Assembly (NCBI GenBank): GCA_041749475.1
Contig: JBGTBD010000031.1
Location: 1 to 30,120, forward strand
Origin: JBGTBD01 sp041749475
GTDB taxonomy: Bacteria > Pseudomonadota > Alphaproteobacteria > Rickettsiales > UBA998
Reading direction: 5' to 3'
DNA length: 30,120 nt
Shown: positions 7,789 through 14,876 of the stretch, in pieces
How the letters are laid out: the number at the start of each line of letters is the position of its first letter
Position numbering within the stretch: the first letter of the stretch is position 1
Made by a program: the position numbers and the translations under genes
The notes under the pieces: model-generated
What the model was told of the DNA's origin: nothing
The model's input: only the letters and a program-made list of their open reading frames with translations
Database searches by the model: none

Positions 7789-8091
7789 CTAAGCCTTAAT
7801 CTTATCGAACTTGAAATTATCCGCATAGGATTTAGGCCGAATCACCCGCGCATGCGGCTCGATGACGCGCACGGAATAGCCTTTCTTCTCGGCATAGGCG
7901 AGTGCCTCTTCGCGACTGTCGAAATCCAGTTTCAACTGCTGCGTCGTATCCCGCTGTCCCACCCAGCCCATCAACGGCTCGACGAATTTCGGCGCCAGCT
8001 CATCGAACTCCATGCGCCACAACTTGGTTTTCGCACGGCCCGACTGCATAGCGGTCTTGGCAGGTTGGAATAATTTGACGAATGCGCTCAT
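7789..8091 (-). CDS. NDUFS4-like ETC complex I accessory subunit
   Basis: A 100-residue protein of the ETC complex I subunit conserved-region family (NDUFS4, the 18-kDa accessory subunit of mitochondrial NADH:ubiquinone oxidoreductase), which alphaproteobacteria share with mitochondria. Recognisable features are the N-terminal AKTAMQSGRAKTKLW segment, the GWVGQRDTTQQLKLDFDS core, EEALAYAEKKGY, and RPKSYADNFKFDK at the C-terminus. Family knowledge places it on the matrix/cytoplasmic arm of complex I. It stands alone, well away from any nuo gene in this window, which is usual for the accessory subunit. Length fits the bacterial form. Confidence 0.92.
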   Translation of the reverse strand: MSAFVKLFQPAKTAMQSGRAKTKLWRMEFDELAPKFVEPLMGWVGQRDTTQQLKLDFDSREEALAYAEKKGYSVRVIEPHARVIRPKSYADNFKFDKIKA

Positions 8092-8159
8092 AATGATGTT
8101 ATACCATAGGAAAATGGTCGCTGCCTAGCGCTTCCTCACCACAACCCTTTATAAACATC

Positions 8160-8200
8160 ACCTCTCCCACCGGGAGAGGTCGGATTTCAACAGAAATCCG
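8160..8200. repeat. Double-hairpin palindromic element (CCTCTCCC type)
   Basis: Two hairpins abut: CCTCTCCC-ACC-GGGAGAGG (8161-8179) and CGGATTTC-AACA-GAAATCCG (8181-8200). It fills the 138-nt gap between topA and the complex I subunit gene, just past the topA stop codon, where it could also act as a 3' structure. Stems are perfect, but there is no adjacent T-run of terminator length. Confidence 0.75.
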
Positions 8201-8229
8201 GGTGAGGGCCATCCCCCAGAAAGGTTAGG

Positions 8230-10884
8230 TTACGCCTTCTTTTTCTTCGCCGCCGCCTTGGCTTTCGGTGCTTTCGCTGCCCCTTTGGGTTTGGCCTCTG
8301 CCTTCGGTTTAGCCGCTGCTTTCTTAGGCGCAGCCTTCTTCGCCGCAGGTTTTTTGCCTTTAGATTTACCGCCCGCGCCAGCGCGTGCCGCCAGCAGGAC
8401 AGTCGCTTCCTCCAACGTAATCGTTTCCGGCTCATACCCTTTCGGGATAGTCGCGTTCACTTTCCCGGCCTTCACATAAGGGCCATACCGTCCACTGAAT
8501 ACGGACACCTCATCTCCGTCGGCATTCTTACCCAACGTACGCAACGCCCCCGGTTTCCCGCTTGCCTTCGCCGCATTCTCCGCGATCAGATCGACCGCGC
8601 GGTTCATGCCGATGGTGAGCACATCGTCATCGCCCTTCAGCGAGACATATTTCCCGTCATGCTGCAGATACGGCCCGAACCTTCCGACGCCCGCCATGAT
8701 CATTTTCCCGGTCTCCGGATGCTCCCCCACCTCGCGCGGCAAAGCCAACATGGAAAGCGCTTTTTCGAGATCAATCGTATCCGCACTGACGCCTTTGGCG
8801 ACACTTGCACGCTTCACTTCTTTACCTTCGCCGAGTTGCGCATAGACGCCATACGGCCCTTTGCGTAAACTGACAGGCAACCCCGTTTTCGGGTCGGTTC
8901 CTAATGCGCGCGGGAATTCACCCACATCGCCACCGCCAGCCCCGTCATTCCCGCCATCACTCTCGATATTCAGCGGCTTGGTGTAGTTACAATCGGGATA
9001 ACGGTTACATCCCAAAAACGCCCCGAATTTTCCCGTCTTTAAATGCAATCCACCTTCTTTGCATTGCGGGCAGAGCCGGTCTTCCGTCGTCACCTTCGCC
9101 TTGCCGAAAATGAACGGCGCCAGCATCGTATCGAGCGTCTCCAACACATCCTTCGGCGGAATCTCTTTCGACTCGGTGATGCGCGCGATGAACTCATCCC
9201 AGAACGCCCGTAACACGACTTTCCAATCCATCTTCCCGGCGGAGATTTCGTCGAGCTGCTCTTCCAGATTCGCCGTGAAATCATACTCCACATAGCGCTG
9301 GAAATAGGACACCAGGAACGCCGAGACCAACCGCCCGCGCATCTCCGCGATAAAGCGTTTTTTATCGAGCCGCACATACCCGCGATCCTGCAATACGGAG
9401 ATGATCGCCGCATACGTCGAAGGCCGCCCGATGCCGAGTTCCTCCAACCGCTTCACAAGGCTCGCCTCGGAATAACGCGGCGGCGGTTCGGTGAAATGCT
9501 GCTCCGGTTTCAACTCGCGGATAGGGCAGCTATCGCCGATATTCATCGCAGGAAGAATCGCCGATTCTTCCTCGTCTTTTTGGTCGTCGTCAATCCCCTC
9601 ACGGTACAGCTTCAGGAACCCATCGAACTTCAACAGCGACCCTGTCGCGCGGAACATCGCGTTATTCACCGACTCGGAAAGCTCAATGGAAAGCTGGTCA
9701 TAGACCGCCGGTTCCATCTGGCTCGCCACCATGCGTTTCCACACCAGTTCATAAAGGCGTAGCATATCGCCTTCGAGATAACGGGCGACGCTATCGGGCG
9801 TCCGCGAAATATCCGTCGGGCGGATAGCCTCATGCGCTTCCTGCGCGTTCTTCGCTTTGGACGTATAGCGCTTTGCGTTCTCCGGCAGATAATTCTTGCC
9901 GTATGCTTTCTCGATATGTTTCCGCGTCGCCTGAATCGCTTCTTCCGAAACCTGCACCCCGTCGGTACGCATATAGGAGATAAGACCCACGGTCTCCCCG
10001 CCGATATCGACGCCTTCATAAAGCTTCTGCGCCAGCGTCATCGTCTTCTTTGCGCCGAACCCGAGTTTGCGCGATGCATCCATCTGCAAGGTCGAGGTCG
10101 TGAATGGCGGATAGGGATTGCGCCGCATCTGCTTTGGCGTGATCTCTTTCACGGTCACATTCTTCGCATTGAGTGCCGCGACGATTTTTTCCGCCTGACC
10201 CTGCTGCGTTAAGGTAAATTTCTCTAACTTCTCCCCGTTCCACTGCGTCAGACGCGCATTGAACGTAACGCCCGTAGGCGAGGCGAGAAGGGCGGAAATA
10301 TCCCAATATTCCTGCGCCACGAAGGCTTCGATCTCTTCATCCCGTTGGCAAATGAGCCGCAGCGCTACCGACTGCACGCGCCCCGCCGATTTCGCCCCGG
10401 GTAATTTCCGCCACAATACGGGCGACAGGTTGAACCCCACGAGGTAATCCAGCGCCCGCCGCGCCTGCTGCGCATTCACCAGATCCATATCGATCTCGCG
10501 CGGATGCGCCACCGCATATTGCACCGCATTCTTGGTAATCTCGGTAAAGGTAATACGCTTCACCGCCAACGATTTCGGCAGCGCCTTCTTTTCTTTCAGC
10601 GCTTCCACGATATGCCACGAAATGGCTTCCCCTTCACGATCCGGGTCAGTCGCGAGGTACAGTGTATCAGCCCCTTTAACCGCCGCGACGATCGCTGCCA
10701 TATGCTTCTTCGAGGAATCTTCCAGCTGATAATCCATCGCGAAATCCTCATCCGGGCGGACGGAGCCGTCCTTGGAGGGCAAATCGCGCACATGGCCGAA
10801 CGAGGCGAGGACGTAATAGTCCTTGCCGAGATACTTATTGATCGTCTTGGCCTTGGCGGGGGATTCTACGACTACTGTATGCAT
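8230..10884 (-). CDS. topA: DNA topoisomerase I
   Basis: 884 residues from ATG 10884. A further 17 in-frame codons upstream are discarded because they are encoded by a palindromic repeat. Type IA topoisomerase, relaxing negative supercoils by single-strand passage. The Toprim domain is N-terminal, with VESPAKAK (E7) and DPDREGE (80-86). The catalytic Tyr304 is in ISYMRTDG. One Cys4 zinc ribbon follows the core (CPQCK...GCNRYPDC), then topoisomerase C-terminal repeats with RKGPYGVY / GRFGPYLQ / GRYGPYVK signatures. The last ~50 residues are a Lys/Ala/Pro tail resembling histone H1, common in alphaproteobacterial TopA. It follows dprA on the same strand, the usual alphaproteobacterial order. 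Confidence 0.97.
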   Translation of the reverse strand: MHTVVVESPAKAKTINKYLGKDYYVLASFGHVRDLPSKDGSVRPDEDFAMDYQLEDSSKKHMAAIVAAVKGADTLYLATDPDREGEAISWHIVEALKEKKALPKSLAVKRITFTEITKNAVQYAVAHPREIDMDLVNAQQARRALDYLVGFNLSPVLWRKLPGAKSAGRVQSVALRLICQRDEEIEAFVAQEYWDISALLASPTGVTFNARLTQWNGEKLEKFTLTQQGQAEKIVAALNAKNVTVKEITPKQMRRNPYPPFTTSTLQMDASRKLGFGAKKTMTLAQKLYEGVDIGGETVGLISYMRTDGVQVSEEAIQATRKHIEKAYGKNYLPENAKRYTSKAKNAQEAHEAIRPTDISRTPDSVARYLEGDMLRLYELVWKRMVASQMEPAVYDQLSIELSESVNNAMFRATGSLLKFDGFLKLYREGIDDDQKDEEESAILPAMNIGDSCPIRELKPEQHFTEPPPRYSEASLVKRLEELGIGRPSTYAAIISVLQDRGYVRLDKKRFIAEMRGRLVSAFLVSYFQRYVEYDFTANLEEQLDEISAGKMDWKVVLRAFWDEFIARITESKEIPPKDVLETLDTMLAPFIFGKAKVTTEDRLCPQCKEGGLHLKTGKFGAFLGCNRYPDCNYTKPLNIESDGGNDGAGGGDVGEFPRALGTDPKTGLPVSLRKGPYGVYAQLGEGKEVKRASVAKGVSADTIDLEKALSMLALPREVGEHPETGKMIMAGVGRFGPYLQHDGKYVSLKGDDDVLTIGMNRAVDLIAENAAKASGKPGALRTLGKNADGDEVSVFSGRYGPYVKAGKVNATIPKGYEPETITLEEATVLLAARAGAGGKSKGKKPAAKKAAPKKAAAKPKAEAKPKGAAKAPKAKAAAKKKKA

Positions 10885-10907
10885 CTGACTTTGCCTAACT
10901 TTGTATG

Positions 10908-10961
10908 TGTCATCCCCGCGAAAGCGGGGATCCATGGATTCCCGTTTTCACGGGAATGACA
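10908..10961. repeat. Double-hairpin palindromic element between dprA and topA
   Basis: Bounded by TGTCA and TGACA. Hairpin 1 is ATCCCCGC-GAAA-GCGGGGAT and hairpin 2 is ATTCCCGT-TTTC-ACGGGAAT. The element sits 24 nt upstream of the topA start and encodes a spurious N-terminal extension of the topA frame. Confidence 0.85.
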
Positions 10962-10989
10962 ACCGATGATACCTTGATGTACGCACGAT

Positions 10990-12159
10990 TTATAGTACAG
11001 CAGCTTCTTGTCCTATATAGCTAAGACTGATGGAGCCACCGGGATGGCGTTGTATCCTGCCGGCCAACTCCATTTCAAGCAAAATCGTTAAAATGAGGCT
11101 GGGCGGGAAGGGGAGCTGGTGCAATAACTCCTCCATCTGCACCGGCGTGGCGCTGAGTTTGGCCTCGACCATTTCGCGTTCTTTCCCCGTGGCTTGTTCG
11201 GGGGTCGAAGGCTCCATCACCGCCTCGTCCTCCCAGAATCCGGTCAGCTTCGGCGTCGCATGTGGCGTAAAATCATTCAGCGCGTTCAGCACGTCCTGTG
11301 TGGATGAAATAAGCGTCGCCCCGTCCTTCAGCAGCGCATTCGTCCCCTGACAACGCGGATCCATCGGCGATCCCGGTATCGCCATGATTTCCCTACCCTG
11401 CTCATTCGCATACCGCGCCGTGATCAGCGACCCCGAATGCGTTGATGCTTCCACGACGATCACTCCCCGTGCCATGCCTGCGATAATCCGGTTACGACTC
11501 GGGAAACTCCGCGCATGGGGAGCCATACCGTAAGGATGCTCGGTCACCACCGCCCCACGCTCCCGCATCTCCTCGTACAAAGGAAGATTCTCCGGCGGAT
11601 ACACATGGTCGATGCCACCCGCAATCACCCCCACTGTTCCCGTCGCGAGTGCCCCGCGATGCGCATGCGTATCGATCCCCCGCGCCAGTCCGGACACCAC
11701 GACATACCCAGCCTCACCCAATTCCCGTGCTATCTTCCGCGCAAAGTTGCAGCCATTGGCTGAGGCATTGCGTGCCCCCACCATCGCCACCAGCGGCTTT
11801 TCCCGCCACAGTGCACTATCTCCCATCAATATCAAAATTGGCGGCGCATCTGGGATTGTCGTCAGCCACGAAGGATAATCCGCCTCCCCATACACCACCA
11901 TCCGCGCCCCGAATGCCAATGTCTTGGCGATCTCCTCTTCAGCCTTCGCCTTAGGGAAAATCGTAATCGGCCGCTTCCGTCCCCCGGTCGCCGCCAGCAA
12001 AGGAATCTGCTCCAACGCCCGCTCCGCCGACCCATACCGCCGCACAAGCGAAAAAAACGTCATCGCCCCCACATTCTCACTGCGGATAAGCTGCAGGATG
12101 GCGGGGAGTTCCTTACTGTTTAACAGGGGATGGGCAGGGGTGACGTCGGTCATATGCAT
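10990..12159 (-). CDS. dprA: DNA processing protein DprA
   Basis: 389 residues from ATG 12159; ATG 12153 two codons later is equally possible, and neither has a strong Shine-Dalgarno. DprA/Smf binds incoming single-stranded DNA and loads RecA during natural transformation. An N-terminal helical domain (ENVGAMTFFSLVRRYGS) precedes the Rossmann-like DprA core with VAMVGARNAS, VVSGLARGIDTHAHRGAL, GTVGVIAGGIDHVYPPEN, SFPSRNRIIAGMARGVIVVEA and GSLITARYANEQGR, all family hallmarks. The C-terminal ~70 residues form the usual winged-helix (SATPVQMEELLHQLPFPPS). It lies between plsY and topA on the minus strand with palindromic elements in both gaps. Longer starts read into the element at 12220-12277 and are rejected. 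Confidence 0.96.
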   Translation of the reverse strand: MHMTDVTPAHPLLNSKELPAILQLIRSENVGAMTFFSLVRRYGSAERALEQIPLLAATGGRKRPITIFPKAKAEEEIAKTLAFGARMVVYGEADYPSWLTTIPDAPPILILMGDSALWREKPLVAMVGARNASANGCNFARKIARELGEAGYVVVSGLARGIDTHAHRGALATGTVGVIAGGIDHVYPPENLPLYEEMRERGAVVTEHPYGMAPHARSFPSRNRIIAGMARGVIVVEASTHSGSLITARYANEQGREIMAIPGSPMDPRCQGTNALLKDGATLISSTQDVLNALNDFTPHATPKLTGFWEDEAVMEPSTPEQATGKEREMVEAKLSATPVQMEELLHQLPFPPSLILTILLEMELAGRIQRHPGGSISLSYIGQEAAVL

Positions 12160-12219
12160 AGGACTACCAAATAACAAACTACTGTGAGGCGCAACCAAAA
12201 TGTTTGCTAGTCCTCTTAT

Positions 12220-12277
12220 CGTCATGCCGTCTTCATGACGGCATCCGGCACAGACCCCGTCATTCGACGGGGTGACA
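12220..12277. repeat. Double-hairpin palindromic element (ATGCCGTC/ACCCCGTC type) between plsY and dprA
   Basis: Bounded by CGTCA and TGACA. Hairpin 1 is ATGCCGTC-TTCAT-GACGGCAT (12224-12244). Hairpin 2 is ACCCCGTC-ATTC-GACGGGGT (12253-12272). The spacer is CCGGCACAG. It is the same subfamily as the copies at 14798-14858 and inside tsaD. It lies in a co-directional gap, 3 nt beyond the plsY stop. Confidence 0.88.
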
Positions 12278-12280
12278 CTG

Positions 12281-12931
12281 CTAAACTTTCTTTGAAAACG
12301 AGAATTTACTTTCTGTACCGTTCAATAAGCGTTTGACATTCTCATGATGTTTGAGAATAACCATCAGGGAAAGTAAAAGCGGCCATCCATATGCATCCCC
12401 CCCGATAAGATAGAACAGGGGCAGCGCGATAAACGCCACAATCGCAGCCAGCGATGAATATTGCGTCGCAAGAAATATCGCAAGCCATACTGCGCAGACT
12501 AGCAGGAAAAAAACGGGCGAGATTACTGCGATGACACCGAGGCTGGTCGCTACCCCTTTACCGCCTTTAAATTTCAGCCATATGGGAAACATATGGCCGA
12601 GCACGATACAATATCCAATGATCCAGAAAATGTTTTCGTCAACGCCATGTTCATCAATGACACCGGGACCATATCCTTTACCAGTTCCTTGAATTGTCAT
12701 GAGCAGAAAAATCGGTATTGCGCCTTTTAATGCATCCAGCACCAGCACCATCGCCCCAAGTTTTTTACCCCCGGCGCGCACCATGTTGGTCGCACCTATA
12801 TTACCCGAGCCTGTATTGCGGATATCCCCAATGCCCGCTAATTTCCCCACGATCAGCCCGAACGGGATGGAGCCGATGAGATAGGGGATAACGACATACG
12901 CGGCGATGACGATGACAGCAATGAAGTCCAT
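12281..12931 (-). CDS. plsY: Acyl-phosphate:glycerol-3-phosphate acyltransferase PlsY
   Basis: A 216-residue integral membrane enzyme that transfers an acyl group from acyl-phosphate to sn-glycerol-3-phosphate, the first committed step of phospholipid synthesis in most bacteria. All three conserved motifs are visible: GSIPFG (residues ~21-26), NTGSGNIGATNMVR followed by GGKKLG, and KFKGGKGVATSLG. At least five hydrophobic segments are present and the length is normal. It starts 2 nt after the ruvX stop, so the two are cotranscribed, and dprA and topA follow downstream. Confidence 0.97.
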   Translation of the reverse strand: MDFIAVIVIAAYVVIPYLIGSIPFGLIVGKLAGIGDIRNTGSGNIGATNMVRAGGKKLGAMVLVLDALKGAIPIFLLMTIQGTGKGYGPGVIDEHGVDENIFWIIGYCIVLGHMFPIWLKFKGGKGVATSLGVIAVISPVFFLLVCAVWLAIFLATQYSSLAAIVAFIALPLFYLIGGDAYGWPLLLSLMVILKHHENVKRLLNGTESKFSFSKKV

Positions 12932-12933
12932 GG

Positions 12934-13356
12934 TTACCTCTGAGAATCCAGATACCCCTGCAATATATACGCCGCCGCCAACTTATCCACCAGCTCCCCA
13001 CGGCGTTTCCGCGACAAATCCGCGTCGAGCATCGTCCGCTGCACCGCGATGGTGGACATGCGCTCATCCCACAGCACGGGCGTCATCCCCAGTTCCTTCT
13101 CGATATTGCGCGTGAACTGCTTCACTGATTGCGCCCTCGGCCCCATCGTCCCGTCCATGTTGAGCGGATAGCCGACGACGAGCTGCATCACCTGATGCTT
13201 CTCGATGATCTTCCGCAGCTCCTCCACATCCTCGGAGAATTTCGTACGGCGGAGGGTAAGCAGCGGGGAGGCCACGCTGTGCATCACGTCCGACAGCGCA
13301 AGGCCAATGGTTTTTTCTCCGACATCAAGGCCGAGGAGTGGGCGATAGGTGTTCAT
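12934..13356 (-). CDS. ruvX: RuvX/YqgF-type putative Holliday junction resolvase
   Basis: A 140-residue YqgF-family protein with an RNase H-like fold. Markers are LGLDVGEKTIGLALSD at the N-terminus with the first catalytic Asp, the VVGYPLNMDGTMGPRA segment, and LWDERMSTIAV with the conserved acidic pair, then the KRRGELVDKLAAAYILQGYL C-terminus with a third acidic residue. The family is linked to 16S rRNA 5'-end processing and proposed Holliday junction resolution. It lies 42 nt downstream of the asparaginase gene and 2 nt before plsY. Confidence 0.95.
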   Translation of the reverse strand: MNTYRPLLGLDVGEKTIGLALSDVMHSVASPLLTLRRTKFSEDVEELRKIIEKHQVMQLVVGYPLNMDGTMGPRAQSVKQFTRNIEKELGMTPVLWDERMSTIAVQRTMLDADLSRKRRGELVDKLAAAYILQGYLDSQR

Positions 13357-13398
13357 GAACGAGATGTAGCCGAGAACGCCCCCCCTGTCTCCATCAAA

Positions 13399-14031
13399 TC
13401 ACCCGAGCGGGGTGAGGGGGATATTCTCGGTACGTGGGTCGCGTTTGACGAAACCGGACTCTTCCACCATCACCGCCGTACCCGGCGTTGCCTCTTTCGT
13501 TTCCACGTGCTTGTTGAAATACTCCGCGTCCATCCACTTATCCGGCTCCATCACCATATGGACGCCCTTCGGCGCATTGTCGATTTCAGTAAGCGTGAAG
13601 GCAAGATTATCCCACCCGTCGGACGCCATGCGCCATGCTTTATGCTCGTCGCGCAGCGGCTCCATCGCTCCGGTGAAGACGACCTTCCGGTCTTCAATGC
13701 CGAATTCGCGTAAATACTTTTCCATCAACCGCCCATGCACCGGCATCGTATCCGTCCCGTGGACGATGATGGCGTTGCGGTATTCCGGATGTTCGGAAAG
13801 ATAATAGGCGATATGCTGGAGTTGTTCACGCGTCACTTTTTTACTATCATGCTGGCCCAGCGGGTAATGATCGTAGGCGACATCCGCTATCACGCCACGG
13901 CGCTTTAATTCCTCAATAGCGTCAGGGATACAGCTTTGCGGGTTCTGCGGAACAGTGGCAGGCGTCCCTTCCTCCGGGTTATAGAAGGATTCGATCGTGC
14001 CGCCGGTCGTGATGATGAGGGTTTTTTCCAT
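13399..14031 (-). CDS. Single-domain L-asparaginase-like protein
   Basis: 210 residues from ATG 14031, with AGGATAA/AGGG upstream. The frame stays open for 99 more codons, but that extension runs antisense through gatC and is rejected. It shows the asparaginase N-terminal domain: TTGGTIES with catalytic Thr12, HGTDTM with Thr93/Asp94, and VVFTGAMEPL. Bacterial asparaginases are usually ~330 residues with a second domain. This one stops after the first, as in a known short subgroup. It probably hydrolyses Asn or a related amide, but the substrate is not established. It is transcribed divergently from gatC with a 100-nt shared gap and co-directionally with ruvX. Archaeal GatD, the amide-donor subunit of GatDE, belongs to the same superfamily. 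Confidence 0.85.
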   Translation of the reverse strand: MEKTLIITTGGTIESFYNPEEGTPATVPQNPQSCIPDAIEELKRRGVIADVAYDHYPLGQHDSKKVTREQLQHIAYYLSEHPEYRNAIIVHGTDTMPVHGRLMEKYLREFGIEDRKVVFTGAMEPLRDEHKAWRMASDGWDNLAFTLTEIDNAPKGVHMVMEPDKWMDAEYFNKHVETKEATPGTAVMVEESGFVKRDPRTENIPLTPLG

Positions 14032-14131
14032 ATGCCCTGTTATCCTGATTATATTACAGATTGATGATGAAATCCCCTTGTTTTTGCTGTTTTTGCAAGG
14101 TAAACCCAAACCCGTAATAAGGATATACGCT

Positions 14132-14425
14132 ATGTCATTCTCCGCCTCCGATGTCGCCAAAACCGCCAAACTCGCTCGTCTCCGCATCACCGATGCCGAG
14201 AAAGAGTCGCTCACCAACGAGTTAGGCGGGATTTTCACTTGGATTGAACAGTTGAACGAAGTCGATACCGGCGCCACCGAAAGCGTCGCCTCCGTCCTCG
14301 AACAAACCCTCCCCTGGCGTGAGGACAAGGTGACCGACGGTGGCTACCCGCAAGCCATCACCCAGAACGCCCCCAAAAAAGAATATGACTGCTTCGTCGT
14401 CCCCAAAGTGATTGCACAGGACTAA
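14132..14425 (+). CDS. gatC: Asp/Glu-tRNA amidotransferase subunit C
   Basis: 97 residues from ATG 14132, preceded by AAGGA at good spacing. A 45-codon in-frame extension upstream is rejected. Small GatC subunit, which wraps between GatA and GatB and stabilises the GatCAB complex that converts Glu-tRNA(Gln) or Asp-tRNA(Asn) to Gln-tRNA or Asn-tRNA. Markers are DVAKTAKLARLRITDAEKE, LTNELGGIFTWIEQLNEVDT and the LPWREDKVTDGGYPQ segment. gatA follows on the same strand but is separated by an inserted GIY-YIG gene and palindromic elements. Confidence 0.95.
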   Translation: MSFSASDVAKTAKLARLRITDAEKESLTNELGGIFTWIEQLNEVDTGATESVASVLEQTLPWREDKVTDGGYPQAITQNAPKKEYDCFVVPKVIAQD

Positions 14426-14432
14426 ACTCCCT

Positions 14433-14461
14433 TGTCACCCCGTTGCATGACGGGGTCCGGT
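14433..14461. repeat. Single-hairpin palindromic element upstream of GIY-YIG gene
   Basis: TGTCA followed by the hairpin ACCCCGT-TGCATG-ACGGGGT and TCCGG. This is half of the two-hairpin element found at 14798-14858. It lies 8 nt before the GIY-YIG start codon and forms the left border of the segment that separates gatC from gatA. Confidence 0.75.
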
Positions 14462-14469
14462 AACCGCCC

Positions 14470-14856
14470 ATGCAGGAAAAACTCTACTACGTCTATATCC
14501 TCGCTAAAGCCCGCAACAGCACCTTTTACACAGGCGTGACCCATGACCTCATCCGCCGCACGTGGGAACATAAACAAGGCCTCGCAGACGGGTTCACAAC
14601 TACGCACAAGATCAAAAAACTCGTCTATTTTGAAGCAGGGACATCGATTGAATCTGCCATCGCGCGTGAGAAAATAATCAAGAAATGGGGTCGTGCCATC
14701 AAGATGGAAGCGATTGAGCGCCAGAATCCTGAATGGGCAGACTTGTATTACGATCTAATCGGTGATACCGAAGCGTTTGAAGCCTCGAAAGAAAAACTGT
14801 CATGCCGTCGCATGACGGCATCCGGTCAACCAGACCCCGTCATGAAGACGGGGTGA
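14470..14856 (+). CDS. GIY-YIG nuclease family protein, with repeat-encoded C-terminus
   Basis: 128 residues. The GIY-YIG domain covers residues ~5-95: YYVYILAKARNSTFYTGVT (VYI...YTG as the GIY...YIG pair), LIRRTWEHKQG with the conserved Arg and His, ESAIAREKIIKKW with the metal-binding Glu, and NPEWADLYYDL. This is the stand-alone UPF0213/YhbQ-like type, normally about 95-105 residues. The extra C-terminal stretch (from about residue 109, LSCRRMTASGQPDPVMKTG) is encoded by the palindromic element at 14798-14858, which also supplies the stop codon. The gene splits the gatC-gatA pair. Its cellular function is unknown; family members are predicted DNA endonucleases. Confidence 0.9.
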   Translation: MQEKLYYVYILAKARNSTFYTGVTHDLIRRTWEHKQGLADGFTTTHKIKKLVYFEAGTSIESAIAREKIIKKWGRAIKMEAIERQNPEWADLYYDLIGDTEAFEASKEKLSCRRMTASGQPDPVMKTG

Positions 14857-14858
14857 CA
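14798..14858. repeat. Double-hairpin palindromic element overlapping GIY-YIG 3' end
   Basis: Bounded by TGTCA and TGACA. Hairpin 1 is ATGCCGTC-GCAT-GACGGCAT. Hairpin 2 is ACCCCGTC-ATGAA-GACGGGGT. The spacer is CCGGTCAACCAG. It supplies the last ~19 codons and the TGA of the GIY-YIG gene and ends 18 nt before the gatA start. Confidence 0.9.
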
Positions 14859-14876
14859 TTATTGAGTAATGCACAC

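Noticed and set aside
10885..10935. 17-residue N-terminal extension of TopA
   Set aside because: It is encoded partly by the palindromic element at 10908-10961; the Toprim domain begins normally at MHTVVVESPAKAK.
14032..14328. N-terminal extension of the asparaginase frame to 309 aa
   Set aside because: It runs antisense through gatC, has no family similarity, and the canonical TTGGTI start with a ribosome site lies at 14031.
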